From NCBI RefSeq assembly GCF_001267885.1, contig NZ_CP012382.1, positions 2,095,001-2,159,000 of the forward strand: a stretch of 64,000 nt of DNA, read 5' to 3'. The notes under the pieces are model-generated. The model made no database searches, had not been told where the DNA came from, and saw nothing but the letters and a program-made list of their open reading frames with translations. This document shows, in pieces, positions 1-9,940 of this stretch. The DNA comes from Streptomyces ambofaciens ATCC 23877 (GTDB taxonomy: Bacteria > Actinomycetota > Actinomycetes > Streptomycetales > Streptomycetaceae). The first letter of the stretch is position 1. Each line of letters begins with the position of its first letter. The translations under genes were made by a program, and so were the position numbers.

Positions 1-76
1 GGATGTCCCCGACCACCACCGACCCTACCTCTCCGGGGCCCCGGGGGTGACATCGAGACGCCCCATACCCGGCAGG

Positions 77-110
77 GCGGTCCGTACCCGCCAGTAGGGG
101 TACGGACCGC
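77..110 (-). terminator. Hairpin terminator of the M14 carboxypeptidase gene
   Basis: Perfect inverted repeat: 13-bp arms at 77-89 and 98-110 around an 8-nt loop. It lies 65 nt past the stop codon of the minus-strand carboxypeptidase gene. There is no U-tract, as is usual in Streptomyces. Confidence 0.6.
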
Positions 111-174
111 TCTGGGGCGTGGGGACCGATCACCCGATTTCGTTACACCGTGTCAGTCCCCAGCCCACTCGGAT

Positions 175-3126
175 TCACTCATCCAGGGCACGCAGCGCCT
201 GGCGGAGCAGGGCCGCCCGGGCGGCCGGCTCGGTGAGGTGCTCCAGGCCGAAGCCCAGCAGCACGGTGTCGTCCGTGGTGACCGCGCCGTACGTCTGGAA
301 CAGGGTCCCGGTACGGGCCCAGTCCTTCAGGACGGCGGGGCTGCCGGCGGGCGGCCCGGCCACCCGCCAGGCGCCGAGCGAGGTCTCGAAGCCCTCGGTC
401 ACGGCGGTGCCGCCGACGACGAGGGAGGCCTCGTCGGCGAGGACGCCGCGTCCGCCGCTGCCGGGGTCGGTGACGTAGGCGATCGACAGCTCGACGGACT
501 TCCCGGCGTAGGCGCTCAGGTCGAACGCGACCTGCCGCCAGCCGCCGGACGATCCGGTGAGGCTGTTCCACTGCCCGGTGGTGCCGGCCGCGGTGCAGCC
601 GTCGTCCGACAGGGTCAGGTAGCGCTCCAGCCAGGGGTGCTCGCTCACGTAGAACCCGGCCGAGCACTCCGCGGGCACGGCCGTGCCGGTGGCGCCGCCG
701 GCCTCGGGCAGCGTCGTCCAGTCGTCGGCGCCGGTGGTGTGCGCCTCGACCAGGGCGTGGTCGTAGCCGCGCTCAGTGTCCCACAGCAGCTGGGTGCGGA
801 GCGTGGGACGGTCGGCGGCGGTGACACCGGTGAGGTCGACGGTGCGGGTGAGGCGCTTGTAGGCGTCGTCGGTGTGGACGGCGGCGGCCATCCAGTCGCC
901 CGCGTAGGGCCCGTACGGGTTGACCGTCCCGGCGAACTTCCCGGCGCCCGCGCTCGCGAACTGGGGGTAGGTGCCGACGGGCAGCTGGTCCGAGGTCACG
1001 CTGTAGGTTCCGGCCGCGTCGAGCGGGTTGCCGGGGGCGTCACCGAGCTTGCCGGTGGTGCCGCCGAGCTTGCCGGAGCCGGTGAATCCGGTGGCCCCCG
1101 GGGTCGAGGTGCGGGTGTAGGCGCCCAGGTAATACTGGCTGAAGTCGTCGGACAGGGTGCCGCCGCCGAGGTCGACGCTGCCGCCGGCCCGCTCCCCCGC
1201 CTCGATCAGCCGGCCGCCCTCGTTGAGGAAGGCGCGCAGCTGGAGCTGGGTGGCGTTGCCGGGCACCGCGGCGCCGGTGTGGTGGACGACGGTGTCGAAG
1301 TGGGCGAGGACGCCGAGCGCGTCGGGCGCGCCCTGTGCGGCGACGTCCCAGACGGCCGCCCGCTTGCCGTTGGCCTTGAGCGCGTCCACGTAGGTCTGCG
1401 TCTGCGTGGCCTTCGCGCCCTCCTCCGCGACGACGAGGACGTCCGCGCGGGGGCGCTCGGCGATCGTGTACGTGAAGTGCTCGCTCTCCGTCCGCTTCCC
1501 GCTCTTCGTCTCGCCGGTGAACCAGACCTCGACCTCGTCGCCGCGGTCGCCGTCCTTGACCTTGGCGCGGTACTCGTCGAAGTAGAGGTTGTCCTCGCCG
1601 CCGTACCGCTCACCTCCCCGCCACGGCTTGAGGGCCATGTCGTGGACGCGTCCGCCGTTGACGCGGTACTTCAGCTCCTTGTCGCGCACGGACTTGCGGA
1701 CGACGACCGAGACCTCCTGGTCGGCGCCGCGCGAGTAGGACGTGGTGAAGGGGGCCGGGGTGAAGTCGGCGGCCTCCAGGCCGACCGCGGAGGACGGCCG
1801 GTCGGGGTGCGCGGCGCTCTCGGCGACGGAGAGCGCGAAGGGGATGTTCTTCGCGAACTCCTGCTGGATCAGCTCCTCGTCGTCGGGGAAGTTGAAGCCC
1901 GACTGGCAGTCGCCCGCGTTCCACTCGTCGTCGGGGTCCTGCTCGGAGATGGTCTGGCAGGTGGACATCTCCGGGGTGAACATCGCCATGCCGTTGACGT
2001 TGGCCGCGTGGCCGTCCGCCTCGCCGTTGGTGGTGTACAGCTCCGAGGAGACCTGCGGGTGGTAGCCGGGGATCGCGGAGTTGTCCGGCGTGCCGGCGAG
2101 CGCCTTGTAGAGGACGTCGTCCGGGGTGTTCGTGGCCACCTGCCAGCCGACTCCGTAGAGGAGGAGCTCGGCGGCGGAGTGGTAGTTGATGCCGTAGGTG
2201 AAGCCGATGCGCTTCTGGAAGGCGTCCAGGGCCTGGGTCTCGGGCTCGGAGTTCGGGCCGTCACCGCGGTAGGTCTGGCTGGTGGGGTTCGGGGAGGAGC
2301 CCTCGTCGTCGTAGCCCCACTTGTAGGCGAAGTTGCGGTTGAGGTCGACGCCGTCGCCGGTGCCGATGGTGCCGTCGCCGTTGTTGTCGCGCAGGTTCTT
2401 GCGCCACAGGCGGTTGTCGGTGTTCTCGAACGTGTAGTCGTAGCCGTCGGGGTTGGCCGACAGGAGGAACCACATTTCGGTGGAGTCGACGAGTTTCTTG
2501 ATCCGCCGGTCCTCGTCGTACTTGTCCAGGTAGTGGTGCATCAGCCGGCGGGTCATCTCCGGGGTGATCCACTCACGTGCGTGCTGGTTGGACATGTAGA
2601 GGACGGAGGGCCTGGAGCCGTCCTTCGACTTCTTCGCGTTCTTGGTGAGCTTGAGCGCCAGGATGTCCTGGCCCTTCACGGTCTTGCCGATGGAGACGAC
2701 CTTGGTGAGGCCGGGGTTCTCCTGCGCGGTCCGCAGGATCTCCTCCCTGAGGCCGCCGCTGCCGCTGTACGGGCGGAAGACGCCGTCGGCCGCGGCCTCG
2801 ACGCGCTTCTCGGCCCGGGCGGACAGGGTGTGCTCGGCGAGGCCGACGCCCTGCTTCTCCAGTTTCTCGGCCTGCCCGTCGGTCAGGTAGACCTCGACGG
2901 TGGCCGTCCCCTTGTCGGGGACCCGCTCACTGAGTTCGTGGCCGTCCTGTCCGGCGGCCAGCAGCAGCGGAACCTGCTCCTGGGTGACGTCCGCGCGGAA
3001 GACCTTCACTTCGTCCGCGTCCGGGGTCACCGGGTCCGCGGGTTGTGCCTGGGCGATGGGTGCGAAGCTCGCTCCGCCGATCAGGAGCGCGCCGACGGCG
3101 AGGATCGATCTCGCTCTTCGTCTCAT
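175..3126 (-). CDS. Secreted M14 family zinc carboxypeptidase
   Basis: Extracellular zinc metallocarboxypeptidase, expected to trim C-terminal residues from peptides. The 983-aa product is read from the ATG at 3126, because AGGGGGG lies just upstream and the protein then opens with a Sec signal peptide (MRRRARS, hydrophobic to about residue 25, AQAQ cleavage region near 28). The catalytic domain is about 115-450: zinc ligands His182 and Glu185 in HARE, third ligand His316 in NYHSAAE, catalytic Glu386 in FTPEMS. A D/N-rich loop near 247-260 (DNNGDGTIG) looks like a calcium site. The remaining roughly 500 residues contain beta-rich segments resembling immune-inhibitor-A/MAM-like modules (for example GFETSLGAW near the C-terminus), probably for substrate or surface binding. 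It stands alone, with a terminator downstream. The family call is firm; the substrate is unknown. Confidence 0.93.
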   Translation of the reverse strand: MRRRARSILAVGALLIGGASFAPIAQAQPADPVTPDADEVKVFRADVTQEQVPLLLAAGQDGHELSERVPDKGTATVEVYLTDGQAEKLEKQGVGLAEHTLSARAEKRVEAAADGVFRPYSGSGGLREEILRTAQENPGLTKVVSIGKTVKGQDILALKLTKNAKKSKDGSRPSVLYMSNQHAREWITPEMTRRLMHHYLDKYDEDRRIKKLVDSTEMWFLLSANPDGYDYTFENTDNRLWRKNLRDNNGDGTIGTGDGVDLNRNFAYKWGYDDEGSSPNPTSQTYRGDGPNSEPETQALDAFQKRIGFTYGINYHSAAELLLYGVGWQVATNTPDDVLYKALAGTPDNSAIPGYHPQVSSELYTTNGEADGHAANVNGMAMFTPEMSTCQTISEQDPDDEWNAGDCQSGFNFPDDEELIQQEFAKNIPFALSVAESAAHPDRPSSAVGLEAADFTPAPFTTSYSRGADQEVSVVVRKSVRDKELKYRVNGGRVHDMALKPWRGGERYGGEDNLYFDEYRAKVKDGDRGDEVEVWFTGETKSGKRTESEHFTYTIAERPRADVLVVAEEGAKATQTQTYVDALKANGKRAAVWDVAAQGAPDALGVLAHFDTVVHHTGAAVPGNATQLQLRAFLNEGGRLIEAGERAGGSVDLGGGTLSDDFSQYYLGAYTRTSTPGATGFTGSGKLGGTTGKLGDAPGNPLDAAGTYSVTSDQLPVGTYPQFASAGAGKFAGTVNPYGPYAGDWMAAAVHTDDAYKRLTRTVDLTGVTAADRPTLRTQLLWDTERGYDHALVEAHTTGADDWTTLPEAGGATGTAVPAECSAGFYVSEHPWLERYLTLSDDGCTAAGTTGQWNSLTGSSGGWRQVAFDLSAYAGKSVELSIAYVTDPGSGGRGVLADEASLVVGGTAVTEGFETSLGAWRVAGPPAGSPAVLKDWARTGTLFQTYGAVTTDDTVLLGFGLEHLTEPAARAALLRQALRALDE

Positions 3127-3238
3127 GAACCCCCCTAGCTGAAGCCTGTCCGACAGGCTTGAGTCCGCCACAGCAGCGAACAGATGCCAGGCTCATGACA
3201 CATCATGATCCAGTCAAGAGCGCGGCAGAGACACGCCT

Positions 3239-3279
3239 GAGCCGGTGGCGGTCACCCAAGTGGGTGCCGGCACCGGCTC
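3239..3279 (-). terminator. Hairpin downstream of whiA
   Basis: Imperfect inverted repeat with outer arms at 3239-3247 and 3271-3279 (GAGCCGGTG/CACCGGCTC) and further internal pairing (CACCCA/TGGGTG). It follows the whiA stop codon by about 60 nt on the minus strand and likely ends the uvrC-rapZ-yvcK-whiA transcript. Confidence 0.55.
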
Positions 3280-3337
3280 GTTGACGTCCCGCGCGAGGAC
3301 GGTCGGCGTGTGCGAGGAGGGAGCGGTCCTGGTCGGG

Positions 3338-4327
3338 TCAGCCGACGAGGTTGTCGGCCAGCTCGTCGCTGAGGTTGGCGTCCGTGCCGGGGATGCCGAG
3401 GTCCGAGGCCCGCTTGTCGGCCATCGCCAGCAGGCGGCGGATGCGGCCGGCGACGGCGTCCTTGGTCAGCGGCGGGTCGGCGAGGGCGCCCAGCTCCTCC
3501 AGGGAGGCCTGCTTGTGCTCCATACGGAGCCGGCCCGCGGCGGCGAGGTGCTCGGGCACGTCGTCGGCGAGGATCTCCAGGGCGCGCTGGACCCGGGCGC
3601 CGGCGGCGACGGCGGCGCGCGCCGAGCGGCGCAGGTTGGCGTCGTCGAAGTTGGCGAGGCGGTTGGCGGTGGCGCGGACCTCGCGCCGCAGCCGCCGCTC
3701 CTCCCAGGCCAGCACCGAGTCATGGGCGCCGAGCCGGGTGAGCAGGGCACCGATCGCGTCACCGTCCCGGACGACGACCCGGTCCACGCCGCGCACCTCG
3801 CGGGCCTTGGCGGGGATCGACAGCCGGCGGGCGGCGCCGACGAGGGCGAGTGCCGCCTCGGGCCCCGGGCAGGTCACCTCCAGGGAGGAGGAACGGCCGG
3901 GCTCGGTCAGCGAGCCGTGCGCCAGGAAGGCCCCGCGCCAGGCGGCCTCGGCGTCGCACGTGGCCCCCGAGACCACCTGCGGCGGCAGGCCCCTGATCGG
4001 CCGGCCCCGGCCGTCCACCAAACCGGTCTGCCGGGCCAGCTGATCACCGCCCGCAACCACCCGAACGACGTAACGCGAGCCCCGGCGCAGTCCGCCCGGT
4101 GCCATCACGATCAGCTCGGAGCTGTGCCCGAAGATCTCCAGAATGTCCTGCTTGAGCCGGCGGGCCGCTCTCGCGGTGTCCAGTTCGGCCTCGATCACGA
4201 TGCGCCCGCTCACCAGGTGAAGGCCGCCGGCGAACCGCAGAATGGCGGAGACCTCCGCCTTTCTGCAGCAGGTACGGGTGACGGGGAGCCGGGAGATCTC
4301 ATCCTTCACCGCTGCCGTCATCGCCAT
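3338..4327 (-). CDS. whiA: Sporulation transcription regulator WhiA
   Basis: WhiA controls sporulation in Streptomyces together with WhiB: it stops aerial hyphal growth and starts septation. It is a DNA-binding protein with an N-terminal LAGLIDADG homing-endonuclease-like domain (about 1-225 here) and a C-terminal helix-turn-helix (about 240-329, [23 protein letters not shown]). The N-terminus ([22 protein letters not shown]) and overall length (329 aa) match the family. Two starts are possible: ATG at 4327, overlapping yvcK by 10 nt, or ATG at 4321, giving an ATGA overlap with the yvcK stop; the second matches the mycobacterial N-terminus better. It is last in the uvrC-rapZ-yvcK-whiA operon. 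In S. coelicolor whiA also has its own developmentally timed promoter inside the upstream gene; I did not locate one here. Confidence 0.97.
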   Translation of the reverse strand: MAMTAAVKDEISRLPVTRTCCRKAEVSAILRFAGGLHLVSGRIVIEAELDTARAARRLKQDILEIFGHSSELIVMAPGGLRRGSRYVVRVVAGGDQLARQTGLVDGRGRPIRGLPPQVVSGATCDAEAAWRGAFLAHGSLTEPGRSSSLEVTCPGPEAALALVGAARRLSIPAKAREVRGVDRVVVRDGDAIGALLTRLGAHDSVLAWEERRLRREVRATANRLANFDDANLRRSARAAVAAGARVQRALEILADDVPEHLAAAGRLRMEHKQASLEELGALADPPLTKDAVAGRIRRLLAMADKRASDLGIPGTDANLSDELADNLVG

Positions 4328-5409
4328 GGGCCGATCCTTCCATGCATCCGAAAAATACGGTCGTACGCGGCGGCCAGCAGCTCCGGGTCGTGCCTCGGGG
4401 TCCCGTCGGTCCGGGCAACCGGAGCCAGTTCGACCGCGGCGCCGAACCGTTTCGCGGCGTCGGTGAGCGAGTCACGGTCGGGCACGGCGGCCTCGTCGGC
4501 CAGCACCACGTCCAGGGCGAGTTTAGGGGCGTGTCGTCCCAAAACCTCCAAATGACGCTGCGGAGAGAAGCCCTCGGTTTCTCCGGGCTGGGGCGCGAGG
4601 TTCAAGGAGAGCACCCGGCGTGCCTTCGTCTGGGCGAGCGCGTCCAGCAGATCGGGCACGAGCAGGTGCGGGATGACCGAGGAGAACCAGGAGCCCGGGC
4701 CGAGCACCACCCAGTCGGCGTCCAGGACGGCGTCGACCGCCTCGGGCACGGCGGGCGGGTCGTTCGGCACCAGGTGGACGGACTGCACCTCGCCGGGCGT
4801 GAGCGCCACGGTCGCCTGCCCGCGCACGGTGTCCACCTCGTCGGGCCGCTCCGGGTCGTGCCCCCGGACCAGGGCCTGGAGCTCCAGCGGCACGGCCGAC
4901 ATGGGCAGCACGCGCCCGTGCGCGCCGAGCAGCTTGCCGACCAGGTCCAGCGCCTGGACGTGGTCGCCGAGCTGCTCCCACAGGGCGACGATCAGCAGAT
5001 TGCCGACCGCGTGTTCGTGCAGGTCGCCCTGGGACTGGAAGCGGTGCTGGATGACGCGGGCCCAGGTCTGGCCCCAGTCGTCGTCGCCGCACAGCGCGGC
5101 CAGCGCCTTGCGCAGGTCGCCGGGTGGCAGGACACCCAGCTCGTCACGGAGGCGCCCGCTGGAACCACCGTCGTCGGCCACGGTGACGACGGCGGTGAGG
5201 TCGCCGGTGATCCGGCGCAGTGCGGCGAGCGAGGCGGACAGGCCCATGCCGCCGCCGAGGGCGACGACCTTGGGCTGGGCGCCCCGGCGGCGCGGCTTGC
5301 CGCCGCGCGCCTGTTCGGGCCGGGCGGCGCGGGTCTCGGCGGGCCGGCCGCCGCGCCCCTCGGGCACCACCCGGCGCAGCCTGCTCAGCCGCGGAGTACG
5401 TCCTGTCAT
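4318..5409 (-). CDS. yvcK: YvcK/CofD-like gluconeogenesis factor, UDP-sugar binding
   Basis: YvcK-family protein (363 aa) related to the CofD fold; in Bacillus and mycobacteria it binds UDP-GlcNAc-type nucleotides and is needed for cell-wall homeostasis on gluconeogenic carbon. The start is the ATG at 5409, whose ATGA overlaps the rapZ stop. Residues 1-45 are a basic, arginine-rich extension ([22 protein letters not shown]). The nucleotide-binding core starts with [19 protein letters not shown], followed by [17 protein letters not shown], the diagnostic YvcK signature. [16 protein letters not shown] is the second conserved motif. The gene overlaps whiA at its 3' end and is translationally coupled on both sides, so its dose is tied to rapZ and whiA. 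Confidence 0.95.
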   Translation of the reverse strand: MTGRTPRLSRLRRVVPEGRGGRPAETRAARPEQARGGKPRRRGAQPKVVALGGGMGLSASLAALRRITGDLTAVVTVADDGGSSGRLRDELGVLPPGDLRKALAALCGDDDWGQTWARVIQHRFQSQGDLHEHAVGNLLIVALWEQLGDHVQALDLVGKLLGAHGRVLPMSAVPLELQALVRGHDPERPDEVDTVRGQATVALTPGEVQSVHLVPNDPPAVPEAVDAVLDADWVVLGPGSWFSSVIPHLLVPDLLDALAQTKARRVLSLNLAPQPGETEGFSPQRHLEVLGRHAPKLALDVVLADEAAVPDRDSLTDAAKRFGAAVELAPVARTDGTPRHDPELLAAAYDRIFRMHGRIGPWR

Positions 5410-6422
5410 TCCCGTCCCATGTCCCGGTGGACGACCACCGTCTCCACGCCCTCCGCGGCGAGCCGGGCGGCGAGCTTCTCCGACATGGCCACGGACCGGT
5501 GCTTGCCGCCGGTACAGCCGACGGCGACGGTCACATAGCGCTTGCCCTCCCGACGGTAACCCGCGGCGATCATCTGGAGCAGCTCGGTGTAGCGGTCGAG
5601 GAACTCCTTGGCCCCGGGCTGGTTGAGGACGTAGGAGGACACCTCCTCGTTCAGGCCGGTGAACGGGCGCAGCTCGGGGACCCAGTGCGGGTTGGGCAGG
5701 AAGCGCATGTCCACGACCAGGTCGGCGTCGACCGGGAGGCCGTACTTGAAGCCGAAGGACATGACGGTGGCCCGCAGCTCGGGCTCCTCGTCGCCGGCGA
5801 ACTGGGCGTCCATCTTGGCGCGCAGCTCGTGCACGTTGAGGCTGGAGGTGTCGATCACCAGGTCGGCGTCGCCGCGCAGCTCGCGCAGCAGTTCCCGCTC
5901 GGCGGCGATGCCGTCGACGATGCGGCCGTCGCCCTGGAGGGGGTGCGGGCGGCGCACCGACTCGAAGCGGCGCACCAGGGCCTCGTCGGACGACTCCAGG
6001 AAGACGATCCTGCGGGTGACACCGCGCGCGTCCAGGTCCGCGAGGGATTCGCGCAGATTGTCGAAGAAGCGCCGGCCGCGGACGTCGACGACGACCGCGA
6101 TCCGTGCCACGTTGCCCTGCGAGCGGGCGCCGAGCTCCACCATCGTGGGGATCAGCGCGGGCGGGAGGTTGTCGACGACGAACCAGCCGAGGTCCTCCAG
6201 ACACTTGGCGGCCGTCGAACGGCCGGCCCCGGACATGCCGGAGATGATCACCAGCTCGGGGATGGCCGCCTCGTGCGCCCCGGCTGTTTCCTTGCCCGTA
6301 CTCACCTGTGCTCCGTCGTCCTGGCGCGGTGCGGAACCGGCCGCCTGCGGGCCCGGCTCCTCACCGGTCGTGCGGTGGGCCTGTTCTCGTCCCGCTGTGG
6401 GCTGTGCCTGGTGCTCGGTCAT
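5406..6422 (-). CDS. rapZ: RapZ-family nucleotide-binding protein (YvcJ-like)
   Basis: P-loop protein of the RapZ/YvcJ family (338 aa). In E. coli RapZ is the RNase adaptor that controls GlmS through the GlmY/GlmZ small RNAs; the actinobacterial role is not settled and GlmZ is absent, so a direct nucleotide or GlcN6P sensing role is an inference. Walker A is GMSGAGRS at 62-69, VVDNLPP follows, and the C-terminal domain carries CTGGKHRSV near 304-312, the strongest family mark. Residues 1-52 are a low-complexity polar extension rich in Gln, Gly and Thr that most homologues lack. The ATG at 6422 overlaps the uvrC stop as ATGA; an internal GTG before STGKE would give a more typical length. The adjacent yvcK is the usual partner. 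Confidence 0.93.
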   Translation of the reverse strand: MTEHQAQPTAGREQAHRTTGEEPGPQAAGSAPRQDDGAQVSTGKETAGAHEAAIPELVIISGMSGAGRSTAAKCLEDLGWFVVDNLPPALIPTMVELGARSQGNVARIAVVVDVRGRRFFDNLRESLADLDARGVTRRIVFLESSDEALVRRFESVRRPHPLQGDGRIVDGIAAERELLRELRGDADLVIDTSSLNVHELRAKMDAQFAGDEEPELRATVMSFGFKYGLPVDADLVVDMRFLPNPHWVPELRPFTGLNEEVSSYVLNQPGAKEFLDRYTELLQMIAAGYRREGKRYVTVAVGCTGGKHRSVAMSEKLAARLAAEGVETVVVHRDMGRE

Positions 6423-8539
6423 CTCTCCTGCCCCCGTCGTTCGTCCGGGGTGCCCGCGGTCACGGGCTCCCCAGGGGCATCCGCCGTCGTCTCGGGTGCC
6501 CCGTCCTCGTCATCAATGATCTCTCCCGTCGCCGTGTTCACGGCGGGCGCGGCCGGGGTGGCCGCGGCGAGGGCCACGGCGACGGTCTCGGCCGTCTTGC
6601 GGCCTATGCCGGGCACCTCGCAGATCTGGTCGATCGTCGCCGTCCGCAGCTTCTTCACCGATCCGAAGTGCTTGATCAGCGCCTGCTTGCGGGTCTCCCC
6701 GAGGCCCGGCACGTCGTCCAGCGGACCGGAGCGGAAGCGCTTGGCGCGCTTCGTGCGCTGGTAGGTGATCGCGAAGCGGTGGGCCTCGTCGCGAACGCGC
6801 TGCAAGAGGTACAGGCCCTCGCTGGTGCGGGGCAGGACGACCGGGTCGTCCTCGCCGGGCAGCCAGACCTCCTCCAGTCGCTTGGCGAGGCCGCAGACGG
6901 CGATGTCGTCGATGCCCAGCTCGTCCAGGGCCCGCTGGGCCGCCGCGACCTGCGGCCGGCCTCCGTCGACGACGATGAGCTGGGGCGGGTAGGCGAAACG
7001 CCTGGGGCGGCCGTCCTCGTCCTTCAGGGCGGGGCCGTCCGTCAGCGGCGCGTCGCCGCCCGCCTCCGCCGCGTCGCTGCCGTTCTCCCCGTCCGCCCAC
7101 TCGCCGGTCCTCTCCTTGTCGGCGAGGTAGCGGCGGAAGCGGCGGGTGACGACCTCGTGCATGGAACGGACGTCGTCCTGACCGTTGCCGTGCCACAGCT
7201 GCGTGTCTCCGGCACGCCCCTTGATCTGGAAGCGCCGGTATTCGCTCTTGCGGGCCAGACCGTCCTCGAAGACGACCATGGAGGCCACCACGTCGTCGCC
7301 CTGGAGGTGCGAGATGTCGTAGCACTCGATCCGGAGCGGGGCGCTGTCCAGGCCGAGGGCGTCGGCGATCTCCTCCAGCGCGCGCGAGCGGGTCGTCAGG
7401 TCGGAGGCCCGCTTCGTCTTGTGCAGCACGAGGGCCTGCTGGGCGTTGCGCTGGACGGTCTCCATCAACGCCTTCTTGTCGCCGCGCTGCGGGATGCGCA
7501 GGGACACGCCGGACCCGCGGCGGTCGGTCAGCCACTGCTGGACCGGCTCCACCGGGTCGGGCAGCGCGGGGACCAGGACCTCCTTGGGGACGGCGTCCCC
7601 GGTCTCCTCGCCGTACAGCTGCTGGAGGGCGTGCTCGACGAGGGCGCCGGTGGTGATCTCCTCCACCTTGTCCGTGACCCAGCCGCGCTGGCCGCGCACG
7701 CGTCCGCCGCGCACGTGGAAGATCTGGACGGCCGCCTCCAGCTCGTCCTCGGCGACCGCGATCAGGTCGGCGTCGGTCGCGTCGGCGAGCACGACCGCGC
7801 TCTTCTCCATCGCCTTCTTCAGGGCCCCGATGTCGTCGCGCAGGCGCGCCGCCCGCTCGTACTCCATCTCCTCGGCCGCGTCGGCCATCTGCCGCTCCAG
7901 GCGGCGCAGGTAGGTGCCCGTGCGGCCGGCCATGAAGTCGCAGAACTCGTCGGCCAGGTCCCAGTGGTCGTCGGGGGAGATCCGGTCGACGCACGGGGCC
8001 GAGCACTTGCCGATGTAGCCGAGGAGGCAGGGGCGGCCGGTACGGGCGGCGTTCTTGAAGACACCGGCGGAGCAGGTGCGCACCGGGAAGACACGCAGCA
8101 GGAGGTCGACCGTGTCGCGGATCGCCCAGGCGTGCCCGTACGGCCCGAAGTAGCGCACGCCCTTCTTCTTGTGGCCGCGCATCACCTGCACGCGCGGGAA
8201 CTCCTCGTTCATGGTCACCGCGAGGTACGGGTAGCTCTTGTCGTCGCGGTACTTCACGTTGAACCGGGGGTCGTACTCCTTGATCCAGGAGTACTCCAGC
8301 TGCAGTGCCTCGACCTCCGTGGACACCACCGTCCACTCCACGGACGCGGCGGTGGTGACCATGGTGCGGGTGCGGGGGTGGAGGTTCGCCAGGTCCTGGA
8401 AGTAGCTCGCCAGGCGCTGGCGCAGGCTCTTCGCCTTTCCGACGTAGATCACCCTGCGGTGCTCGTCACGGAACCTGTACACCCCCGGGGTGTCCGGGAT
8501 CTCTCCCGGCCTGGGGCGGTAGCTGGAGGGGTCGGCCAT
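6419..8539 (-). CDS. uvrC: Excinuclease ABC subunit C
   Basis: UvrC (706 aa) makes both incisions in nucleotide excision repair, acting with UvrA and UvrB, which are encoded elsewhere in this window. The N-terminal GIY-YIG nuclease domain is visible at about 18-95 ([23 protein letters not shown]). A cysteine cluster follows ([22 protein letters not shown], about 150-180), then a UVR motif near 210-245. The RNase H-like nuclease domain is at about 380-600 ([26 protein letters not shown]), and tandem helix-hairpin-helix motifs are near 620-680 ([33 protein letters not shown]). It is first in the operon with rapZ, yvcK and whiA, so the promoter should lie in the 8540-8956 spacer. Length and domains are normal. 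Confidence 0.98.
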   Translation of the reverse strand: MADPSSYRPRPGEIPDTPGVYRFRDEHRRVIYVGKAKSLRQRLASYFQDLANLHPRTRTMVTTAASVEWTVVSTEVEALQLEYSWIKEYDPRFNVKYRDDKSYPYLAVTMNEEFPRVQVMRGHKKKGVRYFGPYGHAWAIRDTVDLLLRVFPVRTCSAGVFKNAARTGRPCLLGYIGKCSAPCVDRISPDDHWDLADEFCDFMAGRTGTYLRRLERQMADAAEEMEYERAARLRDDIGALKKAMEKSAVVLADATDADLIAVAEDELEAAVQIFHVRGGRVRGQRGWVTDKVEEITTGALVEHALQQLYGEETGDAVPKEVLVPALPDPVEPVQQWLTDRRGSGVSLRIPQRGDKKALMETVQRNAQQALVLHKTKRASDLTTRSRALEEIADALGLDSAPLRIECYDISHLQGDDVVASMVVFEDGLARKSEYRRFQIKGRAGDTQLWHGNGQDDVRSMHEVVTRRFRRYLADKERTGEWADGENGSDAAEAGGDAPLTDGPALKDEDGRPRRFAYPPQLIVVDGGRPQVAAAQRALDELGIDDIAVCGLAKRLEEVWLPGEDDPVVLPRTSEGLYLLQRVRDEAHRFAITYQRTKRAKRFRSGPLDDVPGLGETRKQALIKHFGSVKKLRTATIDQICEVPGIGRKTAETVAVALAAATPAAPAVNTATGEIIDDEDGAPETTADAPGEPVTAGTPDERRGQER

Positions 8540-8956
8540 GACTCACACCCTACTGGCGGGGGCCGACACTCCGGCGGGCCTGTGGACGACGGGGCGGGGG
8601 CCTGTGGACGACGGGGCGGGGGCCTGTGGACGACGGGGCGGGGGCCTGTGGACGACGGGGCGGGGCCCCATCGACGACCGGCCGCGGCGCCGGGGGAAGA
8701 CGGTCCGGGGCCGGTCGGTCACACCGTGTGCCCTCGGGGAGCCGGGCCGGTGCGTTCTCGGCCAGGACCGTGTCGGGGTCGGGCGTCAGGTGTTGTCGGG
8801 ACTAGATCAACACGCTTCAATGCGGGGGGACTCGGGGCCTCGAAGCGCGGCGGACGGATGTGAGGACCTTCGCGCCGCGACCGGGGGGGGCGGCTCCGGT
8901 CGATCCGCGCCGAACGGTCTGACCAGCCGTCGTGAACTTCACAGGAAGGCCCCCGC
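8540..8956. other. Divergent spacer between uvrC and a DNA-binding protein gene
   Basis: This 417-bp spacer must carry the uvrC operon promoter (minus) and the promoter of the gene at 8957 (plus). It holds a four-copy 22-bp tandem repeat (8579-8666), then G-rich sequence. I could not assign convincing -35/-10 boxes; the segment near 8800-8825 (ACTAGATCAACACG) is the only less GC-rich patch. No coding sequence is seen. Confidence 0.5.
8579..8666. repeat. Four tandem copies of a 22-bp unit
   Basis: Units start at 8579, 8601, 8623 and 8645. The unit is CCTGTGGACGACGGGGCGGG plus two G; the first three copies are identical and the fourth differs at its last base. The period of 22 is not a multiple of three and the repeat lies 40 bp upstream of uvrC. 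Confidence 0.95.
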
Positions 8957-9907
8957 ATGCCGCACGCCACCCAGCCCTTGGACGTCGCCACCGCGGAACT
9001 CGACTCGGTGCTGCGCGGTGGCCCCTTCCACGTGGCCCTGCGCGCCGCGATCGCCGCGCGCGGGCTGCCCCTGCAGCGGGTGCAGCACCATCTGTCGCGC
9101 CGCGGGGTGAAGGTGGGCGTCACGAGCCTGAGCTACTGGCAGCAGGGCGCCCGGCGCCCGCAGCGTCCGGAGTCGCTGCGGGCCGTGCGGGCTCTGGAGG
9201 AGATACTCCAGCTGCCCGAGGAGTCGCTGATACGCCTGCTCGCGGAGACGGACGAGGACACCGTCGCCCGGCGTCCCGCGGCCCGCTCCTACCGAGCCCA
9301 CGTCGAGGCCTCCTGCGTCCTGGACGGGCTGCTGGCCGAGCTGGACCACCTGCGGTCGGACGGCGGCGTGCACAGCCTCGGGCACCACGAGCGCATCCGG
9401 GTGGGAGCGCGGCGCGAGCTCGCCGGCCGCGAGTCGCACCACATCGTCCGCGCCCACCGCGACGGCGTCGACCGCTTCGTCGCCGTCCACCACGGTGACC
9501 CGGGGTGCGCCCCCGCGCGGATGACCGTCCACGCCCTGGAGAACTGCCGCACCGGACGTGTCCGCACCCACCACGACACCGGTGTGCTCGTGACGGAGCT
9601 GCTCTTCGACACGCGGCTGCGGGCCGGGGACACCCACCTCTTCCGGTACGGGGTCGAGGACGGCACGGCGGGAGTGTCGCGCGAGTACGTCCGGGGGTTC
9701 GGCTCGGTGGGCGGGCAGTACGCGCTGCAGGTGCGGTTCGACCCCGCGGCCCTGCCGGCGCGCTGCCACCGGTTCACCCAGCACTCACCGGCGGCTCCGC
9801 GCGGCGCCCGCCAGGAACTGCTCCTCAGCGGCCCGCACCACTCCGTGCACCTCGTGGAGCCGCGGGTGCGGTCGGGGCTGCTGGGGATCGGGTGGGAGTG
9901 GGACTGA
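8957..9907 (+). CDS. XRE-like DNA-binding protein, function unknown
   Basis: A 316-aa protein with a helix-turn-helix-like N-terminus at about 20-85 (ALRAAIAARGLPLQRVQHHL, then VTSLSYWQQGARRPQRPESL), the layout of an XRE domain in which the second segment is the recognition helix. Residues 110-316 form a compact domain I do not recognise: it is rich in His and Arg and has repeated beta-strand-like segments (GVDRFVAVHHGDPG, HDTGVLVTELLFDT, GQYALQVRFDP). No transmembrane segment or catalytic motif is evident. The start is the ATG at 8957, which follows AGGAAGG by 7-8 nt. It is divergent from uvrC. The C-terminal half might bind a ligand or a sigma-factor partner; this is speculation. Confidence 0.8.
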   Translation: MPHATQPLDVATAELDSVLRGGPFHVALRAAIAARGLPLQRVQHHLSRRGVKVGVTSLSYWQQGARRPQRPESLRAVRALEEILQLPEESLIRLLAETDEDTVARRPAARSYRAHVEASCVLDGLLAELDHLRSDGGVHSLGHHERIRVGARRELAGRESHHIVRAHRDGVDRFVAVHHGDPGCAPARMTVHALENCRTGRVRTHHDTGVLVTELLFDTRLRAGDTHLFRYGVEDGTAGVSREYVRGFGSVGGQYALQVRFDPAALPARCHRFTQHSPAAPRGARQELLLSGPHHSVHLVEPRVRSGLLGIGWEWD

Positions 9908-9940
9908 ACGGACGGCGCCCGCGCGGACGGCGGGGCGCGG

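Noticed and set aside
238..3138. Long plus-strand open frame opposite the carboxypeptidase gene
   Set aside because: It is a shadow frame: composition is Gly/Val/Arg-rich with no domain, and the opposite strand encodes a complete M14 enzyme with a signal peptide.
4343..8520. Plus-strand open frames across the uvrC-yvcK region
   Set aside because: No SD, no family motif, and they cover genes whose products are certain.
8579..8666. CRISPR-like array
   Set aside because: The units are contiguous with no spacers, there are only four copies, and no cas genes are nearby.
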